The notes: a model not told the origin generated them from the sequence alone. DNA of 64,000 nucleotides from Methanocaldococcus villosus KIN24-T80 (GCF_000371805.1 NZ_AQUK01000001.1:310001-374000); one strand, 5' to 3'; counted from the first letter of the stretch, positions 1 to 10,790 are shown. Program-made: numbers and translations.

Positions 1-2
1 TT

Positions 3-500
<498 letters not shown>

Positions 501-522
501 AAATATATTTTTTGTGATAAGT

Positions 523-921
523 ATGTTATTTACCTACACAGTTAGGAGTAAAAAAAGGGAAGAATTAATAGACATTACCAACCTTTTATTAGATGCTATA
601 AAAAGATCAGGGGTAAATGAAGGTTTTGCTATTATCTACGCTCCACATACTACTGCAGCCATAACAATTAATGAAAATGCTGATCCAACAGTCAAAGGAG
701 ATATTATTAACTACTTATCTAAATTAATACCTAAAAACTACAATTATAAGCATTTAGAAGGAAATTCAGATGCACATATAAAAAGTTCTATTATTGGATG
801 TTCAGAGATGATAATAATAAAAGATGGAAAGCCTATATTAGGCACATGGCAGGGTTTATTTTTTGCAGAATTTGATGGACCAAGAGAAAGAAAAGTTTAT
901 ATAAAAATTTTTGAAGGGTGA
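523..921 (+). CDS. YjbQ/UPF0047 family protein
   Basis: A 132-residue protein of the YjbQ (UPF0047) family. Members show weak thiamine-phosphate synthase activity in bacteria, but the true role is unsettled. The family signature is visible as YAPHTTAAITINENADP near residues 40-57 and HLEGNSDAHIKSS near 85-97, with conserved His residues thought to bind a ligand. The start is the ATG at 523: GTGAT at 514-518 is the ribosome binding site and should not be read as a GTG start. The flavoprotein gene begins within a few bases of the stop, so the two are probably cotranscribed. Confidence 0.85.
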   Translation: MLFTYTVRSKKREELIDITNLLLDAIKRSGVNEGFAIIYAPHTTAAITINENADPTVKGDIINYLSKLIPKNYNYKHLEGNSDAHIKSSIIGCSEMIIIKDGKPILGTWQGLFFAEFDGPRERKVYIKIFEG

Positions 922-925
922 AATT

Positions 926-1501
926 TTGATATTAGGTATAAGTGGTAGTCCTAGAGAAGGAAATACAAGTTTTTTAGTAAAAGAAGCTTTAAAAGCTGCT
1001 GCTAATGAAGGGTTTGATACAGAATTTATAAGTTTAGCTAAAAAAGAAATGAATCCATGCATAGCTTGTAATGTTTGTAAAGAGACAGGTCAGTGTCAAA
1101 TAATAGATGATGTAGAGGATATATTAAATAAAATGAGAGAGGCAGATGGTATTATTATAGGCTCTCCAGTTTATTTTGGAGGAGTTTCAGCTCAATTAAA
1201 AATACTTATGGATAGGTCAAGGCCTCTTAGATATGGTTTTCAGCTAAAAAATAAAGTTGGTGGAGCTATAGCTGTAGGAGCTTCAAGAAATGGTGGTCAA
1301 GAAACAACTATTCAGCAAATTCATAACTTTTTCTTGATACATTCTATGATTATTGTTGGGGATGCTGAACCTACAGCACATTATGGAGGTACTGGAGTAG
1401 GTAAAGATCCTGAAGATTGTAAAAATGATGATATAGGTTTAGAAACTGCAAGAAATCTTGGAAGAAAAGTTGCTGAAGTTGTAAAATTAATTAAGAGATG
1501 A
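926..1501 (+). CDS. Iron-sulfur flavoprotein (Isf / NADPH-dependent FMN reductase family)
   Basis: A flavodoxin-like protein of about 191 residues. The N-terminal GISGSPREGNTS loop binds FMN phosphate. The sequence CIACNVCKETGQC is a CX2CX2CX5C motif, the compact 4Fe-4S site of methanogen Isf proteins. GSPVYFGGVSAQLK is the second flavin-contacting loop. Isf proteins pass electrons between ferredoxin and acceptors, probably oxygen or peroxide; the partner here is unknown. I chose TTG at 926 because GGGTGA at 916-921 lies 4 bases before it. The upstream TTG at 911 would overlap yjbQ and lacks a ribosome site. Confidence 0.85.
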   Translation: MILGISGSPREGNTSFLVKEALKAAANEGFDTEFISLAKKEMNPCIACNVCKETGQCQIIDDVEDILNKMREADGIIIGSPVYFGGVSAQLKILMDRSRPLRYGFQLKNKVGGAIAVGASRNGGQETTIQQIHNFFLIHSMIIVGDAEPTAHYGGTGVGKDPEDCKNDDIGLETARNLGRKVAEVVKLIKR

Positions 1502-1529
1502 ACATATTTAAAATTATGAAATAGAAAAG

Positions 1530-1539
1530 TTTATATATA
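1530..1539 (+). promoter_or_regulatory. TATA box/BRE of the tRNA-Gly pair
   Basis: TTTATATATA preceded by a purine-rich GAAAAG (1524-1529) forms a strong archaeal BRE-TATA element. Its centre lies about 25 bases before about 1560, giving a short leader ahead of the first tRNA at 1573. No other gene could use it on this strand. Confidence 0.75.
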
Positions 1540-1572
1540 CCTTTTTAATATTATATATCTTGCTCATTAGGT

Positions 1573-1648
1573 GCGGCCTTGGTGTAGCCTGGTAACACAC
1601 GGGCCTGCCACGCCCGGACCCCGGGTTCAAATCCCGGAGGCCGCACCA
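1573..1648 (+). tRNA. tRNA-Gly(GCC)
   Basis: The acceptor stem GCGGCCT (1573-1579) pairs with AGGCCGC (1638-1644). The anticodon stem and loop CGGGC-CTGCCAC-GCCCG shows anticodon GCC, and the T arm is CCGGG-TTCAAAT-CCCGG. The discriminator A is at 1645 and CCA is encoded at 1646-1648. It reads glycine GGC and GGU codons. It is followed after 11 bases by a second tRNA-Gly, and both are probably processed from one transcript. Confidence 0.97.
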
Positions 1649-1659
1649 TTTTGTTAAGG

Positions 1660-1732
1660 GCGCCGGTGGTGTAGCCTGGTATCACTCTGGCCTTCCAAGC
1701 CAGCGACCCGGGTTCAAATCCCGGCCGGCGCA
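1660..1732 (+). tRNA. tRNA-Gly(TCC)
   Basis: The acceptor stem GCGCCGG (1660-1666) pairs with CCGGCGC (1725-1731). The loop CTTCCAA carries anticodon TCC, reading GGA and GGG. The T loop is TTCAAAT. The bases after discriminator A1732 are TCA, not CCA, so the tail must be added after transcription, unlike its neighbour. Confidence 0.97.
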
Positions 1733-1790
1733 TCATATTTATTTTTAGAACATTATATTAATAAAGTTAAATGCATAAATTTGTGAGATA

Positions 1791-3233
<1,443 letters not shown>

Positions 3234-4508
3234 TTATAAATCTCTTGGGTCTACTATTTCTCCTTTTACTGCACATGCTGCTGCTGTTATTGGGGATGCT
3301 AAATAAATTTCAGCTTTTAATGATCCTTGCCTACCTCTAAAATTCCTATTAGATGTTGAGACACACACTTCATAATCAGCAAGAACTCCATAAAGTGAGC
3401 CCATACAAGCAGAACATGAAGGGTTTGTTACAACACATCCATGCTTTAAAAACTTTTCTATTACTCCAGCTTTTAAAGCTTTTAAAAACTCTTCTCTTGA
3501 TGCAGGAGTTACAATAACTCTAACATTATCTGCTATTCCTCCATGTTTATCTATAAAATCAGCAGCCATTTTTAGGTCTTCAAATCTACCATTTGTACAT
3601 GATCCTATAAAGACCTGATCTATCTCTTTTCCAGCAACTTCTCTTACAGGTTTTACATTATCTACATTATGTGGGCAAGCTACAACAGGTTCTATTTTAT
3701 CAGCTTCTATGTCAATTATCTCTTCATATTCAGCATCTTCATCAGCTTTCACTACTTTAAATTCTCTTTCAGTACCATGTTTTTTCATGGCCTCTTTAAC
3801 ATAGTTTATAGTTTTTTCATCAGGCTCTATAATTCCTGTCTTACCACCCATCTCTATAGCCATGTTAGTCATTGTCATTCTTGAAGCTATAGACATATTC
3901 CTTACAGTTTCTCCTCCAAACTGACAGGCCTTATAAACAGCTCCATCTACTCCCATCTCACCTATTATATATAAAATTACATCCTTAGAGGTTACAAACT
4001 CTTTCAACTCTCCATTAATGTTAAAGTATATTGTTTCAGGAACTTTAAACCATAGTTCTCCTGTAGCAAAAACATGAGCCATGTCTGTACTTCCAATACC
4101 TGTAGCAAAAGCTCCAAAGGCTCCGTGTGTGCATGTGTGAGAATCTGCCCCTACTATGACCTCTCCAGGAGCTACAAAACCTTTTTCTGGTAAAACTTGA
4201 TGACAAACTCCTTCTCTTATATCATAGAAATATTTTATATTATGTTTTTTAACAAAATTTCTCATTAGTTTATGATTCTCAGCAGCTTTTATACTATCTG
4301 CAGGAACTTGATGGTCAAAAAGAATAACAATCCTTTCATTATCCCAAACTTTTTCTATATTATGCTCCCTAAGAACATTTACTGTTAATGGCCCAGTAAT
4401 ATCATGAACCATTGCTCTATCAATTTTAGCCATAACAATATCTCCAGGAGAAACCTCTTTTTTACCTGAAGCCCTTGCTAGTATTTTTTCAACAATTGTC
4501 ATACCCAT
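3234..4508 (-). CDS. leuC: 3-isopropylmalate dehydratase large subunit
   Basis: A 424-residue member of the aconitase family. The 4Fe-4S ligands are visible as Cys304 (GSCTNGR) and Cys365 and Cys368 (NPSCSACMG). Its start MGMTIVEKI and DREFD-free substrate loop resemble the methanogen LeuC paralog more than the homoaconitase paralog HacA used for coenzyme B, but these are close relatives and the choice rests on memory of the two M. jannaschii proteins. LeuC isomerises 2- to 3-isopropylmalate with the small subunit LeuD, which is not in this window. The ATG follows GGTGAG. Confidence 0.85.
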   Translation of the reverse strand: MGMTIVEKILARASGKKEVSPGDIVMAKIDRAMVHDITGPLTVNVLREHNIEKVWDNERIVILFDHQVPADSIKAAENHKLMRNFVKKHNIKYFYDIREGVCHQVLPEKGFVAPGEVIVGADSHTCTHGAFGAFATGIGSTDMAHVFATGELWFKVPETIYFNINGELKEFVTSKDVILYIIGEMGVDGAVYKACQFGGETVRNMSIASRMTMTNMAIEMGGKTGIIEPDEKTINYVKEAMKKHGTEREFKVVKADEDAEYEEIIDIEADKIEPVVACPHNVDNVKPVREVAGKEIDQVFIGSCTNGRFEDLKMAADFIDKHGGIADNVRVIVTPASREEFLKALKAGVIEKFLKHGCVVTNPSCSACMGSLYGVLADYEVCVSTSNRNFRGRQGSLKAEIYLASPITAAACAVKGEIVDPRDL

Positions 4509-4546
4509 TTATCTCACCAAGATTATTTATAGGTTAATTTATAGAT

Positions 4547-5179
4547 TTATAGGTTATAAATATTAAACCTCCCTTCCCTTGCAAATCCTATTAATGTTAT
4601 ATCTCTCTCTTTAGCTAATTTAATAGCTTTATCTGTAGCAGGAGACTTTGATATTATCACTTTTATCCCTGAGTTTGCTGCTTTCTTGACAATACTTTTA
4701 AAAATCCTGCCACTAAATTTAAGGATAATATTGTTATAGTTATTTAAATAAGCATAACCTATAACTTTATCTACAGCACATGACCTACTTATATCTTCTA
4801 TGAGTGTTATAAACTTTCCATTATTGTTAAAAATACTTGCCCAATGAAAACATCCTGTTAATTTCCAATATTTTAACTCTAAATTATAATTTATAACCCT
4901 TTTTATAACATCTATGTTAGGTTTTTTAATACACAAATCTCTAATCTTTTTGCTACCAAAAACTAATATTTTTTCATTATCAACTAAAACTTTATCTATC
5001 TCATTAACATAACCCTCACTTATAGCATGCCCTATAGCAAATTCTTTTATATGAGAAGGGGATATTGAGAATGTGCCTATAAATTTATTATTAATAAAAA
5101 GCTCATACTCCTCTTCAATAGCAATAATATCCTCTTCTTTATTTAAATTGCTATTTATTATTTTAATTTTTGTTATCAT
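4547..5179 (-). CDS. fdhD: FdhD family sulfurtransferase, diverged
   Basis: FdhD hands sulfur to the molybdenum or tungsten cofactor of formate dehydrogenase. Family landmarks can be followed in order: the HIKEFAIGHAISEGY region, LTGCFHWA, IEDISRSCAVDKVIGYA, FSGRIFKSIVKKAA and the C-terminal TLIGFAREGRFNIYNL. Several landmarks are changed. The usual GRHNAVDK is SRSCAVDK, and the catalytic CxxC is reduced to one Cys in RDLCIKK. The length of 210 residues is on the short side. No formate dehydrogenase gene is in the window. The promoter is shared with the divergent RNA at 5229. Confidence 0.8.
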   Translation of the reverse strand: MITKIKIINSNLNKEEDIIAIEEEYELFINNKFIGTFSISPSHIKEFAIGHAISEGYVNEIDKVLVDNEKILVFGSKKIRDLCIKKPNIDVIKRVINYNLELKYWKLTGCFHWASIFNNNGKFITLIEDISRSCAVDKVIGYAYLNNYNNIILKFSGRIFKSIVKKAANSGIKVIISKSPATDKAIKLAKERDITLIGFAREGRFNIYNL

Positions 5180-5197
5180 AATTTCCCATTAGTAAAG

Positions 5198-5210
5198 TAT
5201 ATATATAAAA
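5198..5210 (+). promoter_or_regulatory. TATA element between fdhD and the SECIS-like RNA
   Basis: GTATATATATAAA lies 25-30 bases before the GC-rich RNA at 5229 on the plus strand. Read on the minus strand as TTTATATATATAC it lies about 25 bases before the fdhD start at 5179. It may drive both; fdhD would then be nearly leaderless. Confidence 0.55.
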
Positions 5211-5228
5211 TTTGGATATATTAAACAT

Positions 5229-5324
5229 CGGGGTGGGCGTGCAACGCTAACCATCTTTGGGGTATCCTACATCTACACACGTCCTCTGCTGGGAGGGAAC
5301 CCGAAAGGGACCTCCCAGCATAGG
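5229..5324 (+). ncRNA. Candidate small RNA carrying a SECIS-like hairpin
   Basis: A GC-rich island in AT-rich surroundings. A 10-bp stem TGCTGGGAGG (5287-5296) with CCTCCCAGCA (5311-5320) encloses an internal loop of GAA (5297-5299) against A (5310), then CCC/GGG closed by a GAAA tetraloop. This GAA-opposite-A core above and below short GC stems is the archaeal SECIS design and matches the fruA SECIS in this window. A second helix GGGCGTG (5235-5241) with CACGTCC (5278-5284) precedes it. A TATA box lies about 25 bases upstream and a T-rich tract follows at 5325-5336. The plus strand 5180-5320 contains no TGA, so no selenoprotein frame lies upstream. Confidence 0.65.
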
Positions 5325-5362
5325 TTTTTATTTTTTAATAGTATATATTCATACATATAAAT

Positions 5363-6487
5363 TTATAAAATCTCTTTTATAAGCTTTAAACCCAAACTTA
5401 AACCTAAAGACTTTAAAACTTTTAAAGCAATTATACTCTGTTTTTCCATATCCCCATATTTGTTTATATAATCAACAAGATCACTATCTTTTATTCTCTT
5501 TATTATCTCATCTATTGTCTCATTACCCATTTTTAAAAATAGTTTTCTAATCATTAATGATGTTTTTAACTCCTCTCCAAATTCCTTTCTCCATTCTTTA
5601 TCATACCTTCTTAAATCTCCACTACCATTTAAATACTCATTTATTACCCTACCTGCAATTCTTCCACCTAAAGAACCATAATATATCCCCCCACCACTCA
5701 ATGGTTTTACATGACAGGCAGAATCTCCTACCAATAATATGTTATCCTTAACAGTCTTTTTTAAATACCCAATAGGTAATGCTCCAACAGAAAATTCTAC
5801 AATAGAAGTGTTTTTGAACATCTCACTTTTATTATTTATAAATTTTAATAATTTATTATATCCTCCACCTTTATCTAATAATCCCACCCTAACCCTATCC
5901 TCCTCTAATGGTATTATCCAAACAAAAAAATTTTCAGAATATCTTTTATCTAAAAAAATATGGACAAAATCATCATCAATATTTTTAACATTAACCATCT
6001 CAAATTGGCATGCAGATAGCACCTCTCTACCTTTTAATAACCCTAACTTCATTCCTGTCCTAGCTCTTACACCTTCAGCAGAGACAATAACTTCAGGTTG
6101 AATTTCTATAACTTCTCCCCCATGTTTTATAATAACCTTATTTTCCTCCACTTCAGCATAAGATTTTAAAAGAATATCACACTTTTTAGCAGCTTTTATA
6201 GCAATATCTTTATCCATAACTTTTCTTTCCATTACATAAGCCATATCTTTTTCACTTTCAATTTTTAAAGTATTTTTAATTGTATGTATATATGCTCCTC
6301 TAACTTTATTAACAACTCCTTTAGGTTTTTCTAAAGATTCATAACACTTCTTACTAATAATCCCTGCACACTGTAAAGGAAAGCCAATACTCTGATGCTC
6401 TTCAACAATTAATACATCTCCTTTAATTTCCTTAGCTGTTATATTTCCTATAATACCTCCACCAATAACAACAACATCATATTCCAT
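5363..6487 (-). CDS. Geranylgeranyl reductase family flavoprotein
   Basis: A 374-residue FAD enzyme. The dinucleotide fold is GGGIIG at residues 9-14, and the second FAD motif is [31 protein letters not shown] near residue 37 carries the Cys common in archaeal members. Family members saturate the isoprenoid chains of archaeal membrane lipids, or of quinones and dolichols; which substrate applies here cannot be read. Its start overlaps trmY by 11 bases, and it ends the operon that begins with the PhoU-like regulator. Confidence 0.85.
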   Translation of the reverse strand: MEYDVVVIGGGIIGNITAKEIKGDVLIVEEHQSIGFPLQCAGIISKKCYESLEKPKGVVNKVRGAYIHTIKNTLKIESEKDMAYVMERKVMDKDIAIKAAKKCDILLKSYAEVEENKVIIKHGGEVIEIQPEVIVSAEGVRARTGMKLGLLKGREVLSACQFEMVNVKNIDDDFVHIFLDKRYSENFFVWIIPLEEDRVRVGLLDKGGGYNKLLKFINNKSEMFKNTSIVEFSVGALPIGYLKKTVKDNILLVGDSACHVKPLSGGGIYYGSLGGRIAGRVINEYLNGSGDLRRYDKEWRKEFGEELKTSLMIRKLFLKMGNETIDEIIKRIKDSDLVDYINKYGDMEKQSIIALKVLKSLGLSLGLKLIKEIL

Positions 6488-7088
6488 ACTCTAACCTATC
6501 TAAAATATTATGTATTATAACAATACAGTGATTGGCATGTAATTCTAAAGGAGATAGTGAAATTTTAATAGCCTTATCTTCTAAAAATTCTTCATCCTCT
6601 TTAGTTAATCCAATGTGATCTCCTAAAATAAAAACAGGATTTTTTATCTTAACCTCATAAACATCTTTTCCATTTTTATGTAAATAATAAATATTTTTTC
6701 CTTCATTAATCTTCTCTAATACTAAATCTTTAAAATCAATTCTCCTTACATAAATTCCAGGGGTTGATTCATTCCAATATTTTTTCTCCTCTTCAGATAA
6801 CTCTTCAAATTTTTTTATAGCCTTTTTTATAAATATAGCTATATTCCTCTCATCTGGGGAAACTTTTTTTAATTCATTTCCAACAAACTTTATAGCTATT
6901 GGTGGATTTGGAGGACCATATAAGATAGAATAGAAAATAACATCCCTTCTTATATCATGTGAGAGAAAGAGAGAATCACTTACACATCTACAAACTAAAT
7001 CTAACCTCCCACAACTCCCAGGCAAGTCTTTTAAATTTATGTTTGAGGAGGTTATTGTTTTATTTGCCTTAAAAATAAATTCTCTCAT
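6477..7088 (-). CDS. trmY: tRNA (pseudouridine54-N1)-methyltransferase TrmY
   Basis: A SPOUT-class methyltransferase of 203 residues that converts pseudouridine 54 in the T loop of archaeal tRNAs to N1-methylpseudouridine. Visible family features are the start [11 protein letters not shown], the segment [13 protein letters not shown], the knot motif FILGDHIGL and the C-terminal [13 protein letters not shown] that binds S-adenosylmethionine. It overlaps the upstream regulator by 4 bases (ATGA) and the downstream reductase by 11, indicating translational coupling in one operon. Confidence 0.92.
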   Translation of the reverse strand: MREFIFKANKTITSSNINLKDLPGSCGRLDLVCRCVSDSLFLSHDIRRDVIFYSILYGPPNPPIAIKFVGNELKKVSPDERNIAIFIKKAIKKFEELSEEEKKYWNESTPGIYVRRIDFKDLVLEKINEGKNIYYLHKNGKDVYEVKIKNPVFILGDHIGLTKEDEEFLEDKAIKISLSPLELHANHCIVIIHNILDRLEYGI

Positions 7089-7930
7089 GCTCTACATCTC
7101 CTTAATCTTTCAGGTATTGAACTTTTTGGGATGTTATGATATGCTTCCAAAGCTGTATCAACTATATTAACACACCTATCCCCAAATCTTTCTATATCCT
7201 TTAAAAACATTCCAAACTGAATGTAAAAGTTTATATCATCTTTTTTGTTTTTTAAAACAAGATCTAATAGTTTATCTAATCTTCTATGTAATTCTTCTTC
7301 TAGTCTGTATATTTTTGTTTCTTTCTTTTTAGTTTTAACTACCTCAAAAGCTTCTTTTAGCATCTCCCTTAATATATTAAATATTTTTTCCACTTCATCC
7401 TCTATAGTCTCATCTAATTTTAGGCCATTAACAATTTCTTCAGCTATGTTAGCTAGATAATCACCTAATCTCTCTAAATTAGAGGCTATAATAATGAAAG
7501 CATTAGCATAAGATTCTGGCAAGTATTTAATAGAACTAATCTTTAATAACATTTTTACTTCTTCTTCCATCTTATTTAAAGCATAATCTTTCAATATAAC
7601 CTCTTCAGCTATTTTTTTATTATTCTCTTTTAAAGCCTTATAAACAGAATCTAACTCATTTAATAAAACTCTCTCCATGTTTTCTAAAATCTCAATAATA
7701 TTTTTCATAACATAAAATTCATCAAAATCTAAATTTATTTTATGTAGTTTTTTTAAATCTACAACATATGGATGCTTTACAACCCCTTCATCTATTAATG
7801 GTTTTAAAAGCTTTGCTACATATCTCCTACTTATTCCCAATTTTTCAGCAATCTCATCTTGTGTTTCTGGTTCTTCTTCAATAATTACTTTTATTATCCC
7901 AGCTAATGTTGCTGATTTTCCTCTTAACAT
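7085..7930 (-). CDS. HTH-PhoU domain regulator
   Basis: A 281-residue protein. Residues 1-55 form a winged helix-turn-helix ([24 protein letters not shown]). Residues about 70-270 form a PhoU-like helical bundle with the repeated signatures [15 protein letters not shown] and [14 protein letters not shown], whose acidic residues bind metal in PhoU. Fusions of this kind are seen in archaea and are expected to regulate phosphate transport genes, though none lies here. An inverted repeat at 7998-8016 just upstream could be its own operator. It is first in an operon with trmY. Confidence 0.85.
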   Translation of the reverse strand: MLRGKSATLAGIIKVIIEEEPETQDEIAEKLGISRRYVAKLLKPLIDEGVVKHPYVVDLKKLHKINLDFDEFYVMKNIIEILENMERVLLNELDSVYKALKENNKKIAEEVILKDYALNKMEEEVKMLLKISSIKYLPESYANAFIIIASNLERLGDYLANIAEEIVNGLKLDETIEDEVEKIFNILREMLKEAFEVVKTKKKETKIYRLEEELHRRLDKLLDLVLKNKKDDINFYIQFGMFLKDIERFGDRCVNIVDTALEAYHNIPKSSIPERLRRCRA

Positions 7931-7997
7931 TTTATCCCCTAAAATTCCTATTTTATGATTACTAGGGATGTTTTCATATATAAATATTTAACAAAAT

Positions 7998-8016
7998 CTT
8001 AAATACCAAATTTAAG
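7998..8016. promoter_or_regulatory. Inverted repeat, candidate operator
   Basis: CTTAAAT (7998-8004) and ATTTAAG (8010-8016) are exact reverse complements around ACCAA, with further partial symmetry outside. The repeat sits between the divergent HTH-PhoU gene and the nucleotidyltransferase gene. It lies just upstream of a minus-strand TATA element near 7977-7990. A binding site for the HTH-PhoU protein is an inference. Confidence 0.4.
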
Positions 8017-8051
8017 AATTTTCAACAATAACAATAAAATGGGTTTTGAGT

Positions 8052-9059
8052 ATGAAAATAAGAACTTTTATAGAAACTGTTGAAGGAATGTACTTTGCAG
8101 TTGTTAGCTATGTCCATCCAAAAGATAGGATAATAGCATTCTTGAGGTATGTTCCTTATGAATATGTAGATATTCCTGTTGATAAGAGTAATATAAGAGA
8201 AATTAATGGAAAAAAATATGTAAAAATGGCAGACAGTGATTTAGCTTATAAATTTTTAAGGGAGAAATTTAGTGAATACTTATTTTATGATGAAGTAAAT
8301 GATATCCTTATCCATGCTGTTCCAAATGATAGGATAAAAAATATTTTAAAACCAGAAGATAGATTAAAAGAGATTTTAGAAAATAGTAGGAATGCTTTAG
8401 AGGAGAAGTGTAGAAAGTTAGCAATAATTTTAGAGGATTATGGTGTTAATTTAAATAAAGCTGGAGTTACAGGGTCTCTTTTATTAAAACTAAATAATCC
8501 TAACTCTGACATAGATTTTGTTGTTTATGGGGAAGAATTTAATAAGGCAAGAATGGCTTTAAAAGAGGCCATAGAAGATGGAAAAATAGAAGCTCTAACA
8601 TTAGAATTTTGGAAAAAAGCTTATGAGAAAAGAATAAAAGATAATAGTTTAACCTTTGAAGAGTTTATTTTCCATGAAAAAAGGAAATACAATAGAGGGG
8701 TTATAGATGGAACAATGTTTGATTTGTTATTTGTTAGAGATAGAGTTGATGAAAAATATGGAGAAAAGAGGTATAAAGGATTAGGATACATTTCTATAGA
8801 AGGAAAGGTTTTAGATGATAAATTAATCTTTGACAGCCCTGCTGTTTATAAAATTGAATGTTATAATGATAAAGAAATTAAAGAACTCTGTTCTTTCACA
8901 CACACTTATGCAGGACAGTGTTTTAAAGGAGAAGAATTTATAGCAAGAGGAAAATTGGAAGAAGTAATAACTAAGAAAGGAAATTATAAAAGAGTTGTTG
9001 TAGGAACAAAAAGAGAGGCTTACAATGAATATATAAAGGTGAAAAGATGCCTACAGTAA
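8052..9059 (+). CDS. Predicted nucleotidyltransferase
   Basis: A 335-residue protein with a polymerase-beta-type nucleotidyltransferase core: TGSLLLKL (140-147) followed by NSDIDFVVYG, with the metal-binding DxD at residues 153-155. The first 100 residues are a separate domain I do not recognise. The C-terminal HTYAGQCFKGEEFIARGKLEEV looks like a small beta barrel. No function is known to me. Its 3' end overlaps pheT by 13 bases, a tight coupling that suggests a role around tRNA or translation. ATG at 8052 was chosen over TTG at 8046; neither has a good ribosome site. Confidence 0.7.
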   Translation: MKIRTFIETVEGMYFAVVSYVHPKDRIIAFLRYVPYEYVDIPVDKSNIREINGKKYVKMADSDLAYKFLREKFSEYLFYDEVNDILIHAVPNDRIKNILKPEDRLKEILENSRNALEEKCRKLAIILEDYGVNLNKAGVTGSLLLKLNNPNSDIDFVVYGEEFNKARMALKEAIEDGKIEALTLEFWKKAYEKRIKDNSLTFEEFIFHEKRKYNRGVIDGTMFDLLFVRDRVDEKYGEKRYKGLGYISIEGKVLDDKLIFDSPAVYKIECYNDKEIKELCSFTHTYAGQCFKGEEFIARGKLEEVITKKGNYKRVVVGTKREAYNEYIKVKRCLQ

Positions 9060-10669
9060 ATGTCAAAAAATATGACTTAGAAAGGCTAGTTAATATGCCT
9101 TTAGATGATAAATTTATAGAAGATAAGTTTCCAATGATGGGTGTAGAAGTAGAAGAGATTAGGGAAGAGGAAGGTGAGAAATTAATATCTTTTTCTGTCA
9201 ATCCAAATAGACCTGATTATTTAAGTGTTGAAGGGTTAGCAAGAGGTTTTAGAGGATTTATTGGTATTGATCCAGGGATGAGTAAATATGATGTTGAGAA
9301 AAGTGATGTGAAACTCTATGTTGAAAATGTAAAAACAAGGCCTTATATAGCTATGGCATTAATAAAAGGGATAGTTATTGATAACTATGTTTTAGAGAGT
9401 ATAATAAATCTTCAGGAAAAACTTCATTGGGTTATAGGAAGGGATAGAAAAAAAGTAGCTATTGGAATTCATGATTTTGATAAAGTAAAACCTCCATTTT
9501 ATTATAAAGAAGTTGATAATATCTCATTTGTTCCATTAGGATATAATGAAGAAATGAGTGCTGAAGAAATATTAGAGAAACATGAAAAAGGAATAAAATA
9601 TAGACATTTGATTAAGGGCAAGTATCCTATAATTTTAGACAGTGAAGGGAATGTTTTATCATTTCCTCCAATAATAAACAGTGAATTAACAAGGGTGACT
9701 GAAAGAACAAGGAATCTATTAATAGATGTTACTGGGACTGATAAGGTTGCTGTTGAGAAAACATTAAATATATTAGTAACAGCATTAGCTGAAAGAAAAT
9801 ATAGCAAGATTCATAGTGTTGAGGTCATTGGAAAAGAAAGAGAAATTTATCCAAAGCTGAAAGAAGAAACAATTGTGGTAAATCCTGATTATATTAATAA
9901 AATTTTAGGAACAAAGCTACAGCCAGGAATTATGATAAATTATCTAAGAAGGGCTAAGTTAGATGCAGTATTTAGTGAAAATAAGCTTATTGTTTATATT
10001 CCTCCATATAGAGTAGATATCTTCAGTGAGGTTGATATTGCAGAGGAAATTGCTATAGCATATGGATATGATAAATTTAAAGGAGTTTATCCAGAAATTG
10101 CTACAATAGGGGAGTTGGATAAATTAGAAAAGAGATGTGATTTTATAAGAGAAATTATGATAGGTTTAGGATTTTATGAAGTTATTAATTTAATACTAAC
10201 CAATGAAAAAGTGTTATTTGAGAAAATGAAATTAAAAGGAGATTATATAGAAGTGTTAAAACCAGCTTCTATAGAGCATAGGATTTTAAGAACCTCCATT
10301 CTACCATTAATTATGGAAACCTTAAAAATTAATGAACATAAAGAATTACCAATAAAAATTTTTGAAATAGGAGATTGTGTTATATTAGATGGGAATAGAG
10401 TAAGGGAAATTAAAAAAATAGCTGGAGCAATAATGAGTAATGAAACAAACTACAGTGAAATAAAAAGTCATGTTGAAGCTCTTTTAAGAGAGTTAAGGAT
10501 AGATTATGAAATAGATAGATATGATCATCCATCATTTATTAAGGGTAGGTGTGCTAAAATAATAAAAGATAAAAGAGTAATTGGCTACTTTGGAGAAATC
10601 GATCCAGAGGTTTTGACCAATTTTGATTTAGAATTTCCAGTGTCTGCTTTTGAACTTCTTATAGAATAG
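9047..10669 (+). CDS. pheT: Phenylalanine--tRNA ligase beta subunit
   Basis: A 540-residue archaeal-type PheRS beta chain. It starts with PTVNVKKYDLERL and has the B3/B4 editing region, whose NPNRPDYLSVEGLARG segment is typical. The B5 domain contains YIPPYRVDIFSEVDIAEEIAIAYGYD, and a catalytic-like core ends near PVSAFELLIE. The alpha subunit gene pheS is not in the window. The start overlaps the nucleotidyltransferase gene. The archaeal form is shorter than the bacterial one because it lacks the OB fold and anticodon-binding ends, which fits here. Confidence 0.95.
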   Translation: MPTVNVKKYDLERLVNMPLDDKFIEDKFPMMGVEVEEIREEEGEKLISFSVNPNRPDYLSVEGLARGFRGFIGIDPGMSKYDVEKSDVKLYVENVKTRPYIAMALIKGIVIDNYVLESIINLQEKLHWVIGRDRKKVAIGIHDFDKVKPPFYYKEVDNISFVPLGYNEEMSAEEILEKHEKGIKYRHLIKGKYPIILDSEGNVLSFPPIINSELTRVTERTRNLLIDVTGTDKVAVEKTLNILVTALAERKYSKIHSVEVIGKEREIYPKLKEETIVVNPDYINKILGTKLQPGIMINYLRRAKLDAVFSENKLIVYIPPYRVDIFSEVDIAEEIAIAYGYDKFKGVYPEIATIGELDKLEKRCDFIREIMIGLGFYEVINLILTNEKVLFEKMKLKGDYIEVLKPASIEHRILRTSILPLIMETLKINEHKELPIKIFEIGDCVILDGNRVREIKKIAGAIMSNETNYSEIKSHVEALLRELRIDYEIDRYDHPSFIKGRCAKIIKDKRVIGYFGEIDPEVLTNFDLEFPVSAFELLIE

Positions 10670-10754
10670 ATTTTTACATATTTTAAGAATAATTTTTCAT
10701 AGTAAATTATTTATATTAGTTTAGTAAAGTATATATTCCAAAACCTATATTAAA

Positions 10755-10790
10755 GAATATGCATTTATTCTAATATTTTTTGAATAGAAT
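10755..10790. promoter_or_regulatory. Dyads upstream of the ArsR gene
   Basis: GAATA (10755-10759) mirrors TATTC (10766-10770), and ATTCTA (10767-10772) mirrors TAGAAT (10785-10790). These overlapping dyads lie between the likely TATA region (about 10732) and the ArsR start at 10805, where an autorepressor site would be expected. Confidence 0.35.

Noticed and set aside
1551-1736. A 61-residue minus-strand reading frame across the tRNA-Gly pair
   Set aside because: It is the antisense translation of two tRNAs, giving the familiar spurious RPGFEPG pattern; no ribosome site or family match.
3234-4508. leuC read as homoaconitase large subunit HacA
   Set aside because: The N terminus and overall sequence follow the LeuC paralog as I recall it; the two are close, so some doubt remains in the confidence.
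5229-5324. Minus-strand riboswitch in the fdhD leader
   Set aside because: The GAAA tetraloop, SECIS core, upstream TATA spacing and T-rich end all read on the plus strand. The minus strand keeps the stems but loses these features; it is not fully excluded.
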